A stretch of DNA of 64,000 nt. Source: Carnobacterium gallinarum DSM 4847. GTDB taxonomy: Bacteria; Bacillota; Bacilli; Lactobacillales; Carnobacteriaceae. This document shows, piece after piece, positions 35,756-46,627 of the stretch. The first letter of the stretch is position 1. Each line of letters starts with the position of its first letter. The notes beneath the pieces are model-generated. The model was not told the DNA's origin. It worked only from the letters and a program-made list of their open reading frames with translations, and did not search any database. Location of the stretch: contig NZ_JQLU01000005.1 of the NCBI RefSeq assembly GCF_000744375.1, forward strand, positions 2,713,496-2,777,495, in the 5' to 3' direction. A program made the translations under genes and the position numbers.

Positions 35756-37834
35756 ATGAAAACTTTAGTTATTGCTGAAAAACCTAGTGTAGGAAAAGAG
35801 ATTGCTCGTGTTTTAGGAGCGAATCAAAAAAGTAAGAATTATATTGAAGGAAAAGATTACATTGTCACTTGGGCTTTAGGTCATTTGTTAGGATTAAAAA
35901 TGCCTGAGGATTATAAAAAAGAGTGGGCAACATGGGATATGGAAAGTTTGCCTTTAATTCCACCCAAAATGGCTACCAAACCTTTAAAAAATACTGGGCA
36001 TCAATTAAAAGCGATTAAGCAATTAGCAAATCGTAAAGATGTTGGAAGTGCTGTAATTGCAACCGATGCCGGACGTGAAGGGGAATTAGTTGCTCGTTGG
36101 ATTTTAGAGTATGTTCATTTTAATAAGCCTGTTAAGCGTCTTTGGATTTCATCACAAACAGATAAAGCGATTAAAGATGGTTTTAAATCACTGAAACCGA
36201 GTAAAGCTTATGATTATTTATATGATTCAGCAATTGCTCGATCTGAGGCGGATTGGCTTGTTGGTTTAAATGTAACACGGGCGTTAACTGTGAAATATCA
36301 AGATAGTTTATCTGCTGGTCGTGTTCAAACACCGACATTAGCGATGGTACGGAAACAGGAAGAAAAAATCGAAAAGTTTGTGCCAGAAACCTTTTTCACA
36401 GTGGGGGTAACCACTAATGGTGAAAAAGCACAATTAGTCGATGGAGCTAAAACTAAATTTAGTGATCGTAAAGATGCGGAAGAGTTGGCCAATCGTTTAA
36501 AGACTAAGGCAGTTACGGTTACAGAAGTGAAAGAAAAACAACAAGTAGAATCAGCACCTCTACCTTTTGATTTAACAGAATTGCAAAGAGAAGCGAATAA
36601 ACGTTATCAATTTTCTGCGAAAAAAACTTTGGGACTAATGCAAACCTTATATGAACGTCATAAAGTTTTGTCTTATCCACGAACCGATTCCAAACATTTA
36701 ACAACGGATATGGCGGCAACAATGAAAGATCGTTTACATGCCATTCAAGGCTTTGATCCAGAACGAGTAAAACGGGCATTAAAAAATGGTGGAAAAACAA
36801 CCAATCAGGGAGTATATAATAATAGCAAGGTTACGGACCATCATGGAATTATTCCAACAGAAGAACGACCTCGCCCGGAAAAAATGGACAACGATGAATT
36901 GCGTATTTATCGATTAGTTGTGGAACGCTTTTTAGGTTTATTTTTACCAGCCTACAAATCAGCAAAATACAGCTATACATTAAATGTTGATGGTGTTAAT
37001 TTTAGATTGCAACAAGAAAAAATTCTAGAGATTGGCTGGAAACAAGAAGCCGTTGCTAAAAGTCAAACGAGTTATCAAAAAGGCGAAGTTTTAGCAAAGC
37101 CAAGTTTTACAGTGGATAAACATTTGACAGAGGCTCCAGGTCGTTTAACAGAGGCTTCATTGTTGCAACAGATGGAAAAAACGGGTTTAGGAACACCGGC
37201 AACACGAGCTGAGATTATTGAAAAATTAATCAGTAGTGATTTAATGGAACGAAATCAAAATAAATTAAGTGTTTCGCCAAAAGGACGTCAATTATTAACA
37301 TTGGTGAATCCAGCGTTAGTGACACCCGATTTAACAGCGAAATGGGAAAAATCTTTAGAAGAAATTGCCAACGGAAAACTAAAAAAAGAACTTTTCTTAA
37401 AGCAGATTCAAAGTGAAACCATTCGTTTAGTAAAAGAAATTAAAACAAGTAATCGTAACTATACGGATCATTCTTTGACGAATAAAACTTGTCCAGAATG
37501 TGGTGAAAAGTTAAAAGAAAAAAATGGTCGAGATGGAAAAGTTTTAATCTGTAGCAGTGCAACTTGTTCTTATCGTCGTCGCAAAGATCCAAAAGTATCT
37601 ATGCATCGTTGTCCTCAATGCCATAAAAAAATGGAGATTCATGAAGGCAAGAATGGGGCGTATTTCAAATGTAAATATTGCAATATTGCTGAAAAAGTTG
37701 GCGATAAAAAGAATAAAAAAATGTCTAAACATGAAGAGAAAAAAATGTTGAAAAAATATAGTCAACCAACAGAAGAAGTTGAAAGTCCATTAGCACTCGC
37801 CTTAAAAGCAGCAATGGAAGGATCAAAAGAATAA
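35756..37834 (+). CDS. topB: DNA topoisomerase III
   Basis: 692 residues, type IA enzyme that relaxes and decatenates DNA. Toprim domain with TDAGREGE (103-110), the catalytic Tyr307 in YPRTDSKHL, and DNA-gate signature ending SAGRVQTPTL (187-196). The C-terminus carries two CxxC zinc-ribbon motifs (CPECG and RCPQC...CKYC) and a Lys-rich tail. Ribosome site GAGAGGAAA. Length and motifs are normal. Confidence 0.96.
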   Translation: MKTLVIAEKPSVGKEIARVLGANQKSKNYIEGKDYIVTWALGHLLGLKMPEDYKKEWATWDMESLPLIPPKMATKPLKNTGHQLKAIKQLANRKDVGSAVIATDAGREGELVARWILEYVHFNKPVKRLWISSQTDKAIKDGFKSLKPSKAYDYLYDSAIARSEADWLVGLNVTRALTVKYQDSLSAGRVQTPTLAMVRKQEEKIEKFVPETFFTVGVTTNGEKAQLVDGAKTKFSDRKDAEELANRLKTKAVTVTEVKEKQQVESAPLPFDLTELQREANKRYQFSAKKTLGLMQTLYERHKVLSYPRTDSKHLTTDMAATMKDRLHAIQGFDPERVKRALKNGGKTTNQGVYNNSKVTDHHGIIPTEERPRPEKMDNDELRIYRLVVERFLGLFLPAYKSAKYSYTLNVDGVNFRLQQEKILEIGWKQEAVAKSQTSYQKGEVLAKPSFTVDKHLTEAPGRLTEASLLQQMEKTGLGTPATRAEIIEKLISSDLMERNQNKLSVSPKGRQLLTLVNPALVTPDLTAKWEKSLEEIANGKLKKELFLKQIQSETIRLVKEIKTSNRNYTDHSLTNKTCPECGEKLKEKNGRDGKVLICSSATCSYRRRKDPKVSMHRCPQCHKKMEIHEGKNGAYFKCKYCNIAEKVGDKKNKKMSKHEEKKMLKKYSQPTEEVESPLALALKAAMEGSKE

Positions 37835-37843
37835 AAAGTAAAG

Positions 37844-37935
37844 TAGGACATAGGTCCTGAAATAGTAGAAATCCCAAAAAATCGATTTTTATAAATGTTG
37901 ATTTCTTGGGATTTTTTATTTGACGGAATGTCCTA
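37844..37935. repeat. nested inverted-repeat element after topB (terminator inside)
   Basis: Outer arms TAGGACAT (37844-37851) and ATGTCCTA (37928-37935); inner arms AAATCCCA (37869-37876) and TGGGATTT (37907-37914), then TTTT. The inner part acts as a plus-strand terminator. Similar to the structured gap elements at 21319 and 58278. Confidence 0.65.
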
Positions 37936-38104
37936 TAAAATTATGGTTTCCCCAATTACTTTGTGAAACTATATAGGTACAGGAGCTAGTTGCATTAATC
38001 AATATCTCAATTCTAAAGAAAATATTAATTTTTTTTTAAAATTATGATAGACAAATTTAAGTGAGTAAGTTAGTCTTAGAATAGATTAAAAAATGGAGGT
38101 TCTC

Positions 38105-38920
38105 ATGAATAGTAAGGAAATAAAAAAAGTAGCAAAAAAGTATTTAAGTGGCAATTGGGGGACAGCAATAGGTAGCTTGTTTATTATGTTCTTTGTAGCA
38201 TGGGCAGTGAACATGTTTATGTCTCTAGCATCAGGAATGAGTACAATGTTACAAGCGTTTTCTAGTGTAGCTGTATATGGTAATGATGGTAGTGCAGATC
38301 AAATGATTAATTTTCTGCCAATGCTTTTTGGAAATATAGTCCTTTTTGTAATATATATAGTGGTTGTTACTTTTGTTCAGCAATTATTAGCAGTTGGCTA
38401 CAAATGGGGCTTACTAGATTTAATTGATGGAAAAGCATACTCAGTTGGCTCATTGTTTCAAGTATTTAATCGAACAATGTTTAAAACAATGGGTTTAATG
38501 ATTATGATTAGTATTTTTACTGGATTATGGAGTTTGTTATTTATCATACCAGGGCTTGTTAAAGGGTATAGTTATAGTCAAGCTTATAATATTTTAAAAG
38601 ATAATCCAGAGATTGGTATTCTAGATGCTATTACTGCTAGTCGTAGATTAATGGATGGCAAAAAAGGAAATTTATTTGTCTTACAATTAACATTTGTGTT
38701 ATGGTACTTAATTCCTGTAATACTCGGTTTCATTTTAACGATTGTTGTAGTGGGAGCAATGTCTTCTGTATCGAGTGATAATCCACTTGGGTATTTTGGA
38801 TTATTACTTTTAGGGTATATGGCTGTAGGTGTATCTATATTTGGACTTAGTTTATATCTTACTCCTTATCAACAAACGTCAGAGCAAGTATTTTATCGTC
38901 GTTTAACAGATTCAATGTAA
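38105..38920 (+). CDS. DUF975 family membrane protein
   Basis: 271 residues, about six membrane helices and the DUF975 opening NSKEIKKVAKKYLSGNW. Conserved in Firmicutes, function unknown. ATG 38105 chosen because GGAGG lies 7 bases upstream, inside an earlier in-frame ATG region (38093). Own unit, between topB and ftsK. Confidence 0.88.
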   Translation: MNSKEIKKVAKKYLSGNWGTAIGSLFIMFFVAWAVNMFMSLASGMSTMLQAFSSVAVYGNDGSADQMINFLPMLFGNIVLFVIYIVVVTFVQQLLAVGYKWGLLDLIDGKAYSVGSLFQVFNRTMFKTMGLMIMISIFTGLWSLLFIIPGLVKGYSYSQAYNILKDNPEIGILDAITASRRLMDGKKGNLFVLQLTFVLWYLIPVILGFILTIVVVGAMSSVSSDNPLGYFGLLLLGYMAVGVSIFGLSLYLTPYQQTSEQVFYRRLTDSM

Positions 38921-38937
38921 TCGGAAATTCGTTTGAA

Positions 38938-38977
38938 AAGTTCTTTTATTGCGTATGCGATAGAAGGGCTTTTTTTA
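38938..38977 (+). terminator. terminator after the DUF975 gene
   Basis: G-U rich 15-base stem AAGTTCTTTTATTGC / GCGATAGAAGGGCTT, loop GTAT, then seven T. Confidence 0.8.
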
Positions 38978-39015
38978 TGGGAAAGATGGTAAATGTAAAG
39001 GTTTATAAAAAAAGG

Positions 39016-39044
39016 GGACAAACGTTCTCTTTTTTGTGTATAAT
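39016..39044 (+). promoter_or_regulatory. ftsK promoter with a LexA-like site over the -35
   Basis: TATAAT at 39039-39044; 17 bases upstream is GGACAA. GGAC-AAAC-GTTC (39016-39027) differs by one base from the GAAC-N4-GTTC LexA half-site pattern, and the minus strand reads GAACGTTTGTCC, close to the recA box of this window. Confidence 0.45.
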
Positions 39045-39075
39045 AGGAAATGATAACTAGGAAGGGAGCAAAATA

Positions 39076-41418
39076 GTGCCTAAAAAAAAGAAAAAGACAA
39101 ACAAAAAACAAAAGGGACGGAATTTTTCTATTGAAGTAATTGGACTTATTTTTATTTGCTCAGCTTTGCTAGCAGGAATTAGACTTGGATTTGTAGGTCG
39201 TTTAATTGCGAACTTATTTCGTTTTTTTGTAGGAAATACTTATTTAATCAGCGTGCTTATTTTTGGAGTATACGGTGGATATTTATTGATCCGCGGCAAG
39301 GAGCCTATCTATAGAAGTAAACGAATCTTTGGCTTTAGTGTGATGTATCTGAGTTTATTGATTCTGTTACATGCCATTTTATTTGGTCCAATTATGGACG
39401 GCAATACATCGGTAAATGTTTTTTCAGCAACAATTCGTTATTTTATGACAGATATTCAATCGGATAAAATTGCACAATCATTAGGAGGTGGAATGATTGG
39501 GGCGCTTTTTTATAGTTTAAGCTATTTTTTATTTGATCAATGGGGAACGTATTTTATTAGTGGTATGGTATTTATTGCGGGTGTTTACCTGTTCTTTAAT
39601 CTATCATTTAAAAAAACATTAACGATTTTTCGAGATTATTTGAAGAAGATTCAAGTCTTTTTGCAAAATACATGGAAAACAGTTAGTGAGAAACAAGCAG
39701 TAAAAAAATCAGAGTCTGAGAAGACTAAATCAAAAACAGTAGTTAAAGAAAAAAATAAAGTAGCTCCTCTTTCAGCTGGTAAAGTACTTGCCGAGGAAAT
39801 AAAAGAACCAGAAAAAGGTGAGACCCAACAGCTGAATTTGGAAATTGATAGTTATCAAAGTCAAATTCAAAAACCAGCAGCACCTATAGCGGCTAAACCT
39901 AAAAAAACAGAGGCATCCATTGATGAAGAAAATGGAAGTGATTTGGAATTTCAAATTCAATCGGAACTTGAAAATCGTGATTACCAATTGCCACCAACGA
40001 CGCTGCTAAATGAAATTGAAGCATTAGATCAAACAAATGAATATGCATTAATTAAGAAAAATGTGGCTAAATTAGAAGACACCTTTGCTAGTTTTGGTGT
40101 CGAAGCAAAAGTAACAAAGGCTAATTTAGGTCCAGCAGTAACAAAATATGAAGTTCAACCAGCAGTTGGAGTTAAAGTGAGTAAAATTGTTAGTCTAAGC
40201 GATGATATTGCGTTAGCTTTAGCTGCCAAAGATATCCGCATGGAAGCCCCTATTCCAGGTAAACCATTTATTGGAATTGAAGTACCCAATAGTGAAGTGA
40301 GTACTGTTGCGTTTCGCGATGTGATTGAAGGACAAGTTGCTCATCCAGAAAAACTATTAGAAGTCCCTTTAGGTAGGGATATTACCGGTGCTGTCGCTGT
40401 CGCTGATTTAAGTAAAATGCCTCATTTATTAGTAGCTGGTTCAACCGGAAGTGGGAAGTCAGTTTGTATCAACGGGATTATTACGAGTATCCTGATGCGT
40501 GCCAAACCCAATGAAGTCAAATTAATGATGATTGATCCCAAAATGGTGGAATTGAATGTTTATAATGGGATTCCTCATTTGTTAACTCCTGTAGTAACCA
40601 ATCCTAAGAAGGCGGCTCAAGCTTTACAAAAAGTCGTGATGGAGATGGAGCAGCGATATGAAAAATTTGCAGCTACCGGAATGCGGAATATTACTGGATA
40701 TAACGCAATGGTGATTGAGCATAATTTAGAAACAGGTGAAAATAATCCAACCTTACCATACATTGTCGTTCTAGTTGATGAATTGGCTGATTTAATGATG
40801 GTGGCGAGTAACGAAGTTGAAGAGTCTATTACCCGATTGGCTCAAATGGCTCGTGCGGCGGGGATTCATATGATTTTAGCTACTCAACGACCAAGTGTAG
40901 ATGTCATTACTGGGATAATCAAAGCCAATGTCCCTTCACGTATTGCATTTGCTGTATCTAGCAGTATCGATTCACGGACGATTATTGATGGTAGTGGTGC
41001 AGAAAAACTATTAGGACGAGGCGATATGCTCTTTTTACCAATGGGTGAAAATAAACCTGTTCGTGTCCAAGGAGCTTTTATTTCTGATGAAGAAGTAGAA
41101 CGTGTTGTACATTTTGTGACAGAACAGCAAGGAGCAAATTATCAAGAAGAGATGATGCCTTCTGAAATTGTTGAGCCAATTGCAGGTGAAGTTCAAGATG
41201 AGTTGTATGATGAAGCTGTAGCTATGGTATTAGAGATGCAAACAGCTAGCATTTCATTACTACAACGACGCTTTAGAATTGGTTACAATCGTGCTGCACG
41301 TTTAGTCGATGAAATGGAGATGCGAGGAATTGTTGGACCATCAGAAGGTAGCAAACCACGTAAAGTAAATATTACAGAGTTACCTAATCACGATCAGATA
41401 GAACCAAATCAAGAATAA
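39076..41418 (+). CDS. ftsK: DNA translocase FtsK/SpoIIIE
   Basis: 780 residues. Four N-terminal membrane helices (about 20-175), a flexible Lys/Glu-rich linker (about 190-310), RecA-like motor with Walker A GSTGSGKS (455-462) and Walker [10 protein letters not shown], then the gamma DNA-recognition domain ([17 protein letters not shown]) near 735. Clears chromosome DNA from the closing septum. GTG start with GAAGGGAGC upstream. Confidence 0.96.
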   Translation: MPKKKKKTNKKQKGRNFSIEVIGLIFICSALLAGIRLGFVGRLIANLFRFFVGNTYLISVLIFGVYGGYLLIRGKEPIYRSKRIFGFSVMYLSLLILLHAILFGPIMDGNTSVNVFSATIRYFMTDIQSDKIAQSLGGGMIGALFYSLSYFLFDQWGTYFISGMVFIAGVYLFFNLSFKKTLTIFRDYLKKIQVFLQNTWKTVSEKQAVKKSESEKTKSKTVVKEKNKVAPLSAGKVLAEEIKEPEKGETQQLNLEIDSYQSQIQKPAAPIAAKPKKTEASIDEENGSDLEFQIQSELENRDYQLPPTTLLNEIEALDQTNEYALIKKNVAKLEDTFASFGVEAKVTKANLGPAVTKYEVQPAVGVKVSKIVSLSDDIALALAAKDIRMEAPIPGKPFIGIEVPNSEVSTVAFRDVIEGQVAHPEKLLEVPLGRDITGAVAVADLSKMPHLLVAGSTGSGKSVCINGIITSILMRAKPNEVKLMMIDPKMVELNVYNGIPHLLTPVVTNPKKAAQALQKVVMEMEQRYEKFAATGMRNITGYNAMVIEHNLETGENNPTLPYIVVLVDELADLMMVASNEVEESITRLAQMARAAGIHMILATQRPSVDVITGIIKANVPSRIAFAVSSSIDSRTIIDGSGAEKLLGRGDMLFLPMGENKPVRVQGAFISDEEVERVVHFVTEQQGANYQEEMMPSEIVEPIAGEVQDELYDEAVAMVLEMQTASISLLQRRFRIGYNRAARLVDEMEMRGIVGPSEGSKPRKVNITELPNHDQIEPNQE

Positions 41419-41422
41419 AATT

Positions 41423-41475
41423 AGGATAGTTAATCGACTGAAATTAGTTTTTTAGTGATTAACTATTCTATTTTT
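41423..41475 (+). terminator. terminator after ftsK
   Basis: Arms ATAGTTAATC / GATTAACTAT around about 19 bases, then TTTTT. Confidence 0.78.
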
Positions 41476-41703
41476 ATATTAACATCTAGTTATTTAATTA
41501 TAGGAGATACGAATGATAAATCAAGTTTGTTCGTTAATTAAAAATGAAAATACTATTAAAAACTGAACGTTTTTTAAGAAAAACGGTTACATTAATCGCT
41601 TTAGTATTTATTTTCATGGGAAAAGGTGGTAGAATACAAATGAGTAATAAATTGTTATTTATAACAGTTGGTTATCATACAAAAATGTTGGAGGGGTTCT
41701 AAA

Positions 41704-42750
41704 TTGAAAAAACGTAATCTTATGGGTCTGCTTGCACTAGGTTTAGGTGTTAGTTTGACATTGGCTGCTTGTGGTGGCAATGGGAATAAAGATTCAGGTA
41801 AAGGTGACAAAGCAGTTCATACAGCTGCAATGGTTACCGATGTTGGTGGGGTAGATGATAAATCATTTAACCAATCTGCATGGGAAGGTCTTCAAGAGTG
41901 GGGTAATAAAAACGATCTTAAAAAAGGAAAAGATGGTTACAATTACTTCCAATCAAATTCTGACTCAGATTTCGTAACAAATTTAAACAGTGCCGTTAAA
42001 GCAAACTACAATACCGTTTTTGGAATTGGTTATAAAATTGCACCAGCATTAAAAGACGTAGCAAAACAAAATCCTAAAACAAACTTTGCAATTATTGACT
42101 CAGTTGTTGAAGGCGACAATGTTGTTTCAATCGTCTTTAAAGATAATGAAGCAGCTTTCTTAGCAGGAGTTGCAGCAGCAAAAACAACTGAGAGTAAAAA
42201 ACTTGGTTTTATTGGTGGACAAGAAAGTGATGTAATTAGTCGTTTTGAAGCAGGGTTTATCGAGGGCGTTAAAGCTGTTGATCCTTCAATCGAAGTAAAA
42301 TCTGAATACGCAGGTTCATTTGGTGATCCAGCTAAAGGAAAACAGTTAGCTGCCGCAATGTACAACAGTGGCATCGATATTATCTATCAAGCAGCTGGTG
42401 ATACTGGTAATGGTGTATTCTCAGAAGCGAAAGATGTTATGAAAGCTGATAGTTCTAAAAAAGTTTGGGTTATCGGCGTTGACCGCGACCAAGATGCAGA
42501 AGGTAAATACGATGGCGGCAACTTAACTTTAACGTCAACACTAAAAGGTGTAGCGGCAACAGTTATTGATATTTCTGACCGTGCTAAAGATAATAAATTC
42601 CCAGGTGGGGAAACATTAACTTACGGATTGAAAGAAGATGGCGTTGGCCTAACAGATGGTAACTTATCAAAAGAAGCTTTAACAGCAGTTGCTGATTACA
42701 AAGCTCAAATTATTGATGGAAAAGTTACAGTTTCAGAAAAAGTTAAGTAA
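41704..42750 (+). CDS. BMP family nucleoside-binding lipoprotein (NupN/PnrA-like)
   Basis: 348 residues from TTG 41704, chosen because GGAGGGG lies just upstream. Lipoprotein signal with LTLAAC (Cys23), then a basic membrane protein (BMP/PnrA) fold: TDVGGVDDKSFNQSAWEG, GIGYKIAP, GFIGGQES and VIGVDRDQDAEG. Captures purine nucleosides outside the membrane for the ABC permeases downstream. It has a terminator (42763) and the ATPase gene has its own upstream gap, so the binding protein can be made in excess. Confidence 0.95.
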   Translation: MKKRNLMGLLALGLGVSLTLAACGGNGNKDSGKGDKAVHTAAMVTDVGGVDDKSFNQSAWEGLQEWGNKNDLKKGKDGYNYFQSNSDSDFVTNLNSAVKANYNTVFGIGYKIAPALKDVAKQNPKTNFAIIDSVVEGDNVVSIVFKDNEAAFLAGVAAAKTTESKKLGFIGGQESDVISRFEAGFIEGVKAVDPSIEVKSEYAGSFGDPAKGKQLAAAMYNSGIDIIYQAAGDTGNGVFSEAKDVMKADSSKKVWVIGVDRDQDAEGKYDGGNLTLTSTLKGVAATVIDISDRAKDNKFPGGETLTYGLKEDGVGLTDGNLSKEALTAVADYKAQIIDGKVTVSEKVK

Positions 42751-42762
42751 ATTAAATTGATT

Positions 42763-42796
42763 AAAAGACCGGAGTTTTTAATTCCGGTCTTTTTTA
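42763..42796 (+). terminator. terminator after the BMP lipoprotein gene
   Basis: AAAGACCGGA / TCCGGTCTTT stem and T6 tail. Confidence 0.85.
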
Positions 42797-42992
42797 CAAT
42801 AATAGAATCAGTCCTTATTAGAGAAATCCTTACATTTGAAATTTTTCTTTAGCTATCATAGAAAACAGAATGTTAATGATAAAATCAAGCTTTTTGCCTA
42901 TTTTTGATTAAAAAAATTTAGCTAGCCCTTTCATTTTAAATAAAGTATAATGTACAAGGAAAAACAGCAATTATAAGAAGGAGTGAGCCAAC

Positions 42993-44570
42993 GTGACAGG
43001 GACAGATTATGTAATTGAAATGTCTGGAATTACCAAACAATTTGGTGAGTTCAAGGCCAATGATAACATTAATCTCCAATTGAAAAAGGGTGAAATTCAT
43101 GCTCTTTTGGGTGAGAATGGTGCGGGTAAATCCACATTAATGAATATTCTTTCTGGACTTTTAGAACCAACTTCAGGTGACATTAAGATTAATGGTAAAA
43201 AAGTAACAATTTCCTCTCCAAGTATGGCAAATAAACTAGGAATTGGAATGGTTCATCAACATTTTATGCTTGTTAAGAAATTTACAGTTACTGAAAATAT
43301 TATTTTAGGTAGCGAACCAAGTAAATTTGGTTTTATCAACAAGCTTGCTGCGAAAAAAATTATCAAGGATTTATCTAGTAAGTATGGTTTAGAAGTAGAT
43401 GCCAATGCAGTTGTCGAAGATATATCAGTAGGTATGGAGCAACGTGCTGAGATTATTAAAACGTTGTACCGGGGCGCAGATATTTTAATATTTGATGAAC
43501 CGACAGCTGTTTTAACTCCTCAAGAAATTGATGAATTGATTATTATTATGCACGAGTTAGTTAAAGAAGGAAAATCAATTATTTTAATTACGCATAAATT
43601 AGATGAGATTAAACAAGTTGCAGATCGCTGTACGGTTATTCGACGTGGTCAAAGTATTGAGACTGTTAATGTTAAAGAAACATCGCAACAAGAGTTAGCG
43701 GATATGATGGTTGGACGTTCGGTTTCGTTTAAGACACAAAAAAGTATTGCGGAACCTAAAGAAGTTGTTTTAGCAATAGAAAATCTAATTGTTAAAGAAA
43801 CTCGCGGTTTAGAAGCAGTTAAGAGCCTTAGTGTCGAAGTTCATGCAGGGGAAGTTTTAGGAATTGCGGGAATTGATGGCAACGGTCAAAGCGAACTGAT
43901 TCAAGCTATTTCTGGATTATCAAAAGTTGAAAAGGGGAAAATTACGTTAAACGGTCGTGAAATTCAAAATCTTTCTCCCAGAAAAATTACTGAAACAGGC
44001 TTAGGTCATATTCCAGAAGATCGTCATAAGTATGGTTTAGTCTTGCCAATGAGTGTTGAAGAGAATATTGCATTGCAAACCTATTATCAAAAACCTCTTA
44101 GTAATCATGGGTTTATCGATAAAAAAGCAGTCAATCAGTATGCTAAAAAATTAATGAGTGAGTTTGATGTTCGTGCTCATAATGAACGTGTTCCTGCAAG
44201 TGCCTTATCTGGTGGGAATCAACAAAAAGCAATTATTGCTCGTGAATTAGACCGCAACCCATCCTTACTAATTGCAGCACAACCCACTCGTGGTTTGGAT
44301 GTTGGAGCCATTGAGTATATTCATAAGCGTTTAATCGAGCAACGCGACAATGATAAAGCTGTCTTATTAATGAGTTTTGAATTAGATGAAATCTTAAATG
44401 TTTCTGATCGAATTGCTGTTATGTTTGAAGGAAGAATTGTTGCAATAGTAGATCCAAAGGAGACTTCAAGGGAAGAATTAGGTCTGTTAATGGCGGGTGT
44501 TTCACTTGAAAAAGCTCGTGCTAAGACAACGACAGAAATAGTTGGAGAGGAGAATCACTTTGACGCATAA
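42993..44570 (+). CDS. nucleoside ABC transporter, double-domain ATPase (NupO-like)
   Basis: 525 residues with two nucleotide-binding domains. The first has a proper Walker A GENGAGKST and a Walker B DILIFDEPT; the second has the degenerate Walker A GIDGNGQSE and signature LSGGNQQK, typical of sugar/nucleoside importers of this class. GTG start with AGAAGGAGTG. TATAAT at 42946-42951 may be the -10 of this operon. Coupled with two permeases. Confidence 0.94.
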   Translation: MTGTDYVIEMSGITKQFGEFKANDNINLQLKKGEIHALLGENGAGKSTLMNILSGLLEPTSGDIKINGKKVTISSPSMANKLGIGMVHQHFMLVKKFTVTENIILGSEPSKFGFINKLAAKKIIKDLSSKYGLEVDANAVVEDISVGMEQRAEIIKTLYRGADILIFDEPTAVLTPQEIDELIIIMHELVKEGKSIILITHKLDEIKQVADRCTVIRRGQSIETVNVKETSQQELADMMVGRSVSFKTQKSIAEPKEVVLAIENLIVKETRGLEAVKSLSVEVHAGEVLGIAGIDGNGQSELIQAISGLSKVEKGKITLNGREIQNLSPRKITETGLGHIPEDRHKYGLVLPMSVEENIALQTYYQKPLSNHGFIDKKAVNQYAKKLMSEFDVRAHNERVPASALSGGNQQKAIIARELDRNPSLLIAAQPTRGLDVGAIEYIHKRLIEQRDNDKAVLLMSFELDEILNVSDRIAVMFEGRIVAIVDPKETSREELGLLMAGVSLEKARAKTTTEIVGEENHFDA

Positions 44571-45654
44571 AAATGAACGTCTTATTAATCTTTTAGTTCC
44601 TGTTTTATCAGTGGTTTTAGGCTTACTATTAGGCGCTATCGTTATGTTAGCCTTTGGTTATGATCCGGTATTAGGTTATGCCTCTTTAATTGATGGTGCC
44701 GTTGGTGGTCCATTTTATATTGGTGAAACCTTACGCCAAGCCACACCATTAATTCTAACTGCATTGGGATTTGCGGTAGCCAATACAGCTGGTTTTTTCA
44801 ATATTGGTGTTGCTGGTCAAGCTTTGTTTGGTTGGGTTGGTTCAATTTCAGTAGCATTAATGATGCCTGATTTGCCAAAATTATTGTTGGTTCCTCTTTG
44901 TTTATTAGTTGGAGCATTGTGTGGAGCAATTTGGGCTGGTATTGCTGGATTTTTACGAGCATATTTTGATACAAGTGAAGTTATCGTTACAATCATGCTG
45001 AACTATACGGCTTTGTATATTGCTAATCATGTAGTTCGTAATGTTTTGACAAAAGGTGATGATGCAACACCACAAATTTCAGAAAATGCTAGTTTACGAA
45101 CAGATTGGCTAACAACTTTAACCGATAATTCTACCTTGCATTTAGGGTTAATCATTGCCGTAATGATGTGTATTATTGTTTGGATTATGATGCAAAAAAC
45201 AACATTGGGCTATGAATTGCGTGCAGTGGGTATGAATCCTTATGCCTCTGAATATGCAGGAATGAGTACAAAGAAAAATATTATTTTAGCAATGGCAATT
45301 TCTGGTGCATTAGCTGGTTTAGGCGGTAGTATGGAAGGTTTAGGAAATTTCCAAAATCTATTTGTACAAGGAAGTATGCCTAGTATCGGGTTTGATGGTA
45401 TGGCTGTTTCGTTATTAGGAGCAGGAAATCCGTTTGGTATTTTAGTAGCAGGAATTTTATTTGGTGCATTGAAGATTGGTGGAGTTAGTATGCCGATTGG
45501 ATCAGATGTGCCAACAGAAGTTGTAGATATCGTGATTGCTTCAATTATATTCTTTGTTGGATCAAGCTATCTAATTCGTTATTTTATGAAAAAATTTAAA
45601 CGTAATGAACAAAAATTAATTGCCGCAAACGGAACTAAGAAAGGGGTGAATTAA
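44560..45654 (+). CDS. nucleoside ABC transporter permease (NupP-like)
   Basis: 364 residues, about nine membrane helices of the BPD_transp_2 type. Start set at TTG 44560, which follows GGAGAGGAG and overlaps the end of the ATPase gene by 11 bases. Contains the family loop GLGGSMEGLGNF (about 260) that contacts the ATPase. Forms a heterodimer with the next gene product. Confidence 0.9.
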   Translation: MTHKNERLINLLVPVLSVVLGLLLGAIVMLAFGYDPVLGYASLIDGAVGGPFYIGETLRQATPLILTALGFAVANTAGFFNIGVAGQALFGWVGSISVALMMPDLPKLLLVPLCLLVGALCGAIWAGIAGFLRAYFDTSEVIVTIMLNYTALYIANHVVRNVLTKGDDATPQISENASLRTDWLTTLTDNSTLHLGLIIAVMMCIIVWIMMQKTTLGYELRAVGMNPYASEYAGMSTKKNIILAMAISGALAGLGGSMEGLGNFQNLFVQGSMPSIGFDGMAVSLLGAGNPFGILVAGILFGALKIGGVSMPIGSDVPTEVVDIVIASIIFFVGSSYLIRYFMKKFKRNEQKLIAANGTKKGVN

Positions 45655-45655
45655 C

Positions 45656-46618
45656 GTGGATGCTTTTATTTCAACAGCTTCAATCGTAGTATCTTCAGCG
45701 TTAATTTATGCAGCTCCATTAATTTTTACAGCGTTAGGTGGAACTTTTTCTGAACGTGGTGGAATTGTAAACGTAGGATTAGAAGGAATTATGGTTATGG
45801 GTGCTTTTTCTTCAATCGTCTTTAACTTAGCGTTTGCGGAACAATTAGGTTCTTGGACACCTTGGATTGCCTTGCTAGTTGGTGGTGGAATTGGTGTGAT
45901 TTTCTCTCTGATTCATGCTGTAGCAACAGTTAATTTAAGAGCCAATCATATTGTTTCTGGTACTGTTGTAAACATGCTGGCTCCAGCTTTGGCAGTTTTC
46001 TTAACACGAATTTTATTTGAAGGTAAAGGGCAAACAGAAATTATTCAACAAAACTTCGGAAAAAGCAGTGTTCCGTTATTAAAGGATATTCCTATTATTG
46101 GCCAAATCTTTTTTACAAATACATCAGCAATGGCTTTTGTCGCAATTTTTGTGTCAATTTTAGCGTGGATATTATTATTTAAAACTCGTTTTGGTTTACG
46201 TTTGCGTTCTGTTGGGGAACATCCACAAGCAGCAGATACATTAGGAATTAATGTGTATTTCATGCGTTATGCAGGTGTGATGATCTCAGGATTACTTGGA
46301 GGAATCGGTGGAGCAATTGCTGCACAATCGATTTCTTTAAACTTCTCACATTCTACAATTGCTGGACAAGGATTTATCGCCTTAGCAGCAATGATCTTTG
46401 GTAAATGGAATCCACTTGGTGCAATGGGGGCAGCGATTTTCTTTGGGTTTGCTCAAAGCCTAAGTGTAATAGGAAGTTATATTCCATTAATTAAAGATGT
46501 TCCAAGTGTTGTGTTACAAACGGCGCCATATATTTTAACTGTGATTGTTTTAGTTGGGGTTATTGGGAAATCTGAGGCTCCGGCAGCAGATGGCGAAACG
46601 TATATAAAATCAAAATAG
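45656..46618 (+). CDS. nucleoside ABC transporter permease (NupQ-like)
   Basis: 320 residues, BPD_transp_2 family, about eight helices, with TFSERGGIVNVGLEGIM near the start and GLLGGIGGAIAAQ (about 215) as the coupling loop. GTG start with AAAGGGGTGA. It is the partner of the previous permease; together they form the purine nucleoside channel. Followed by a strong terminator. Confidence 0.92.
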   Translation: MDAFISTASIVVSSALIYAAPLIFTALGGTFSERGGIVNVGLEGIMVMGAFSSIVFNLAFAEQLGSWTPWIALLVGGGIGVIFSLIHAVATVNLRANHIVSGTVVNMLAPALAVFLTRILFEGKGQTEIIQQNFGKSSVPLLKDIPIIGQIFFTNTSAMAFVAIFVSILAWILLFKTRFGLRLRSVGEHPQAADTLGINVYFMRYAGVMISGLLGGIGGAIAAQSISLNFSHSTIAGQGFIALAAMIFGKWNPLGAMGAAIFFGFAQSLSVIGSYIPLIKDVPSVVLQTAPYILTVIVLVGVIGKSEAPAADGETYIKSK

Positions 46619-46627
46619 TGCAAAAAA

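Noticed and set aside
41419-41703. Possible purine riboswitch before the nucleoside-binding lipoprotein gene
   Set aside because: No paired three-way junction with the conserved loop sequences was found; only a terminator for ftsK and an extended -10 (TGG-TAGAAT) near 41630-41638.
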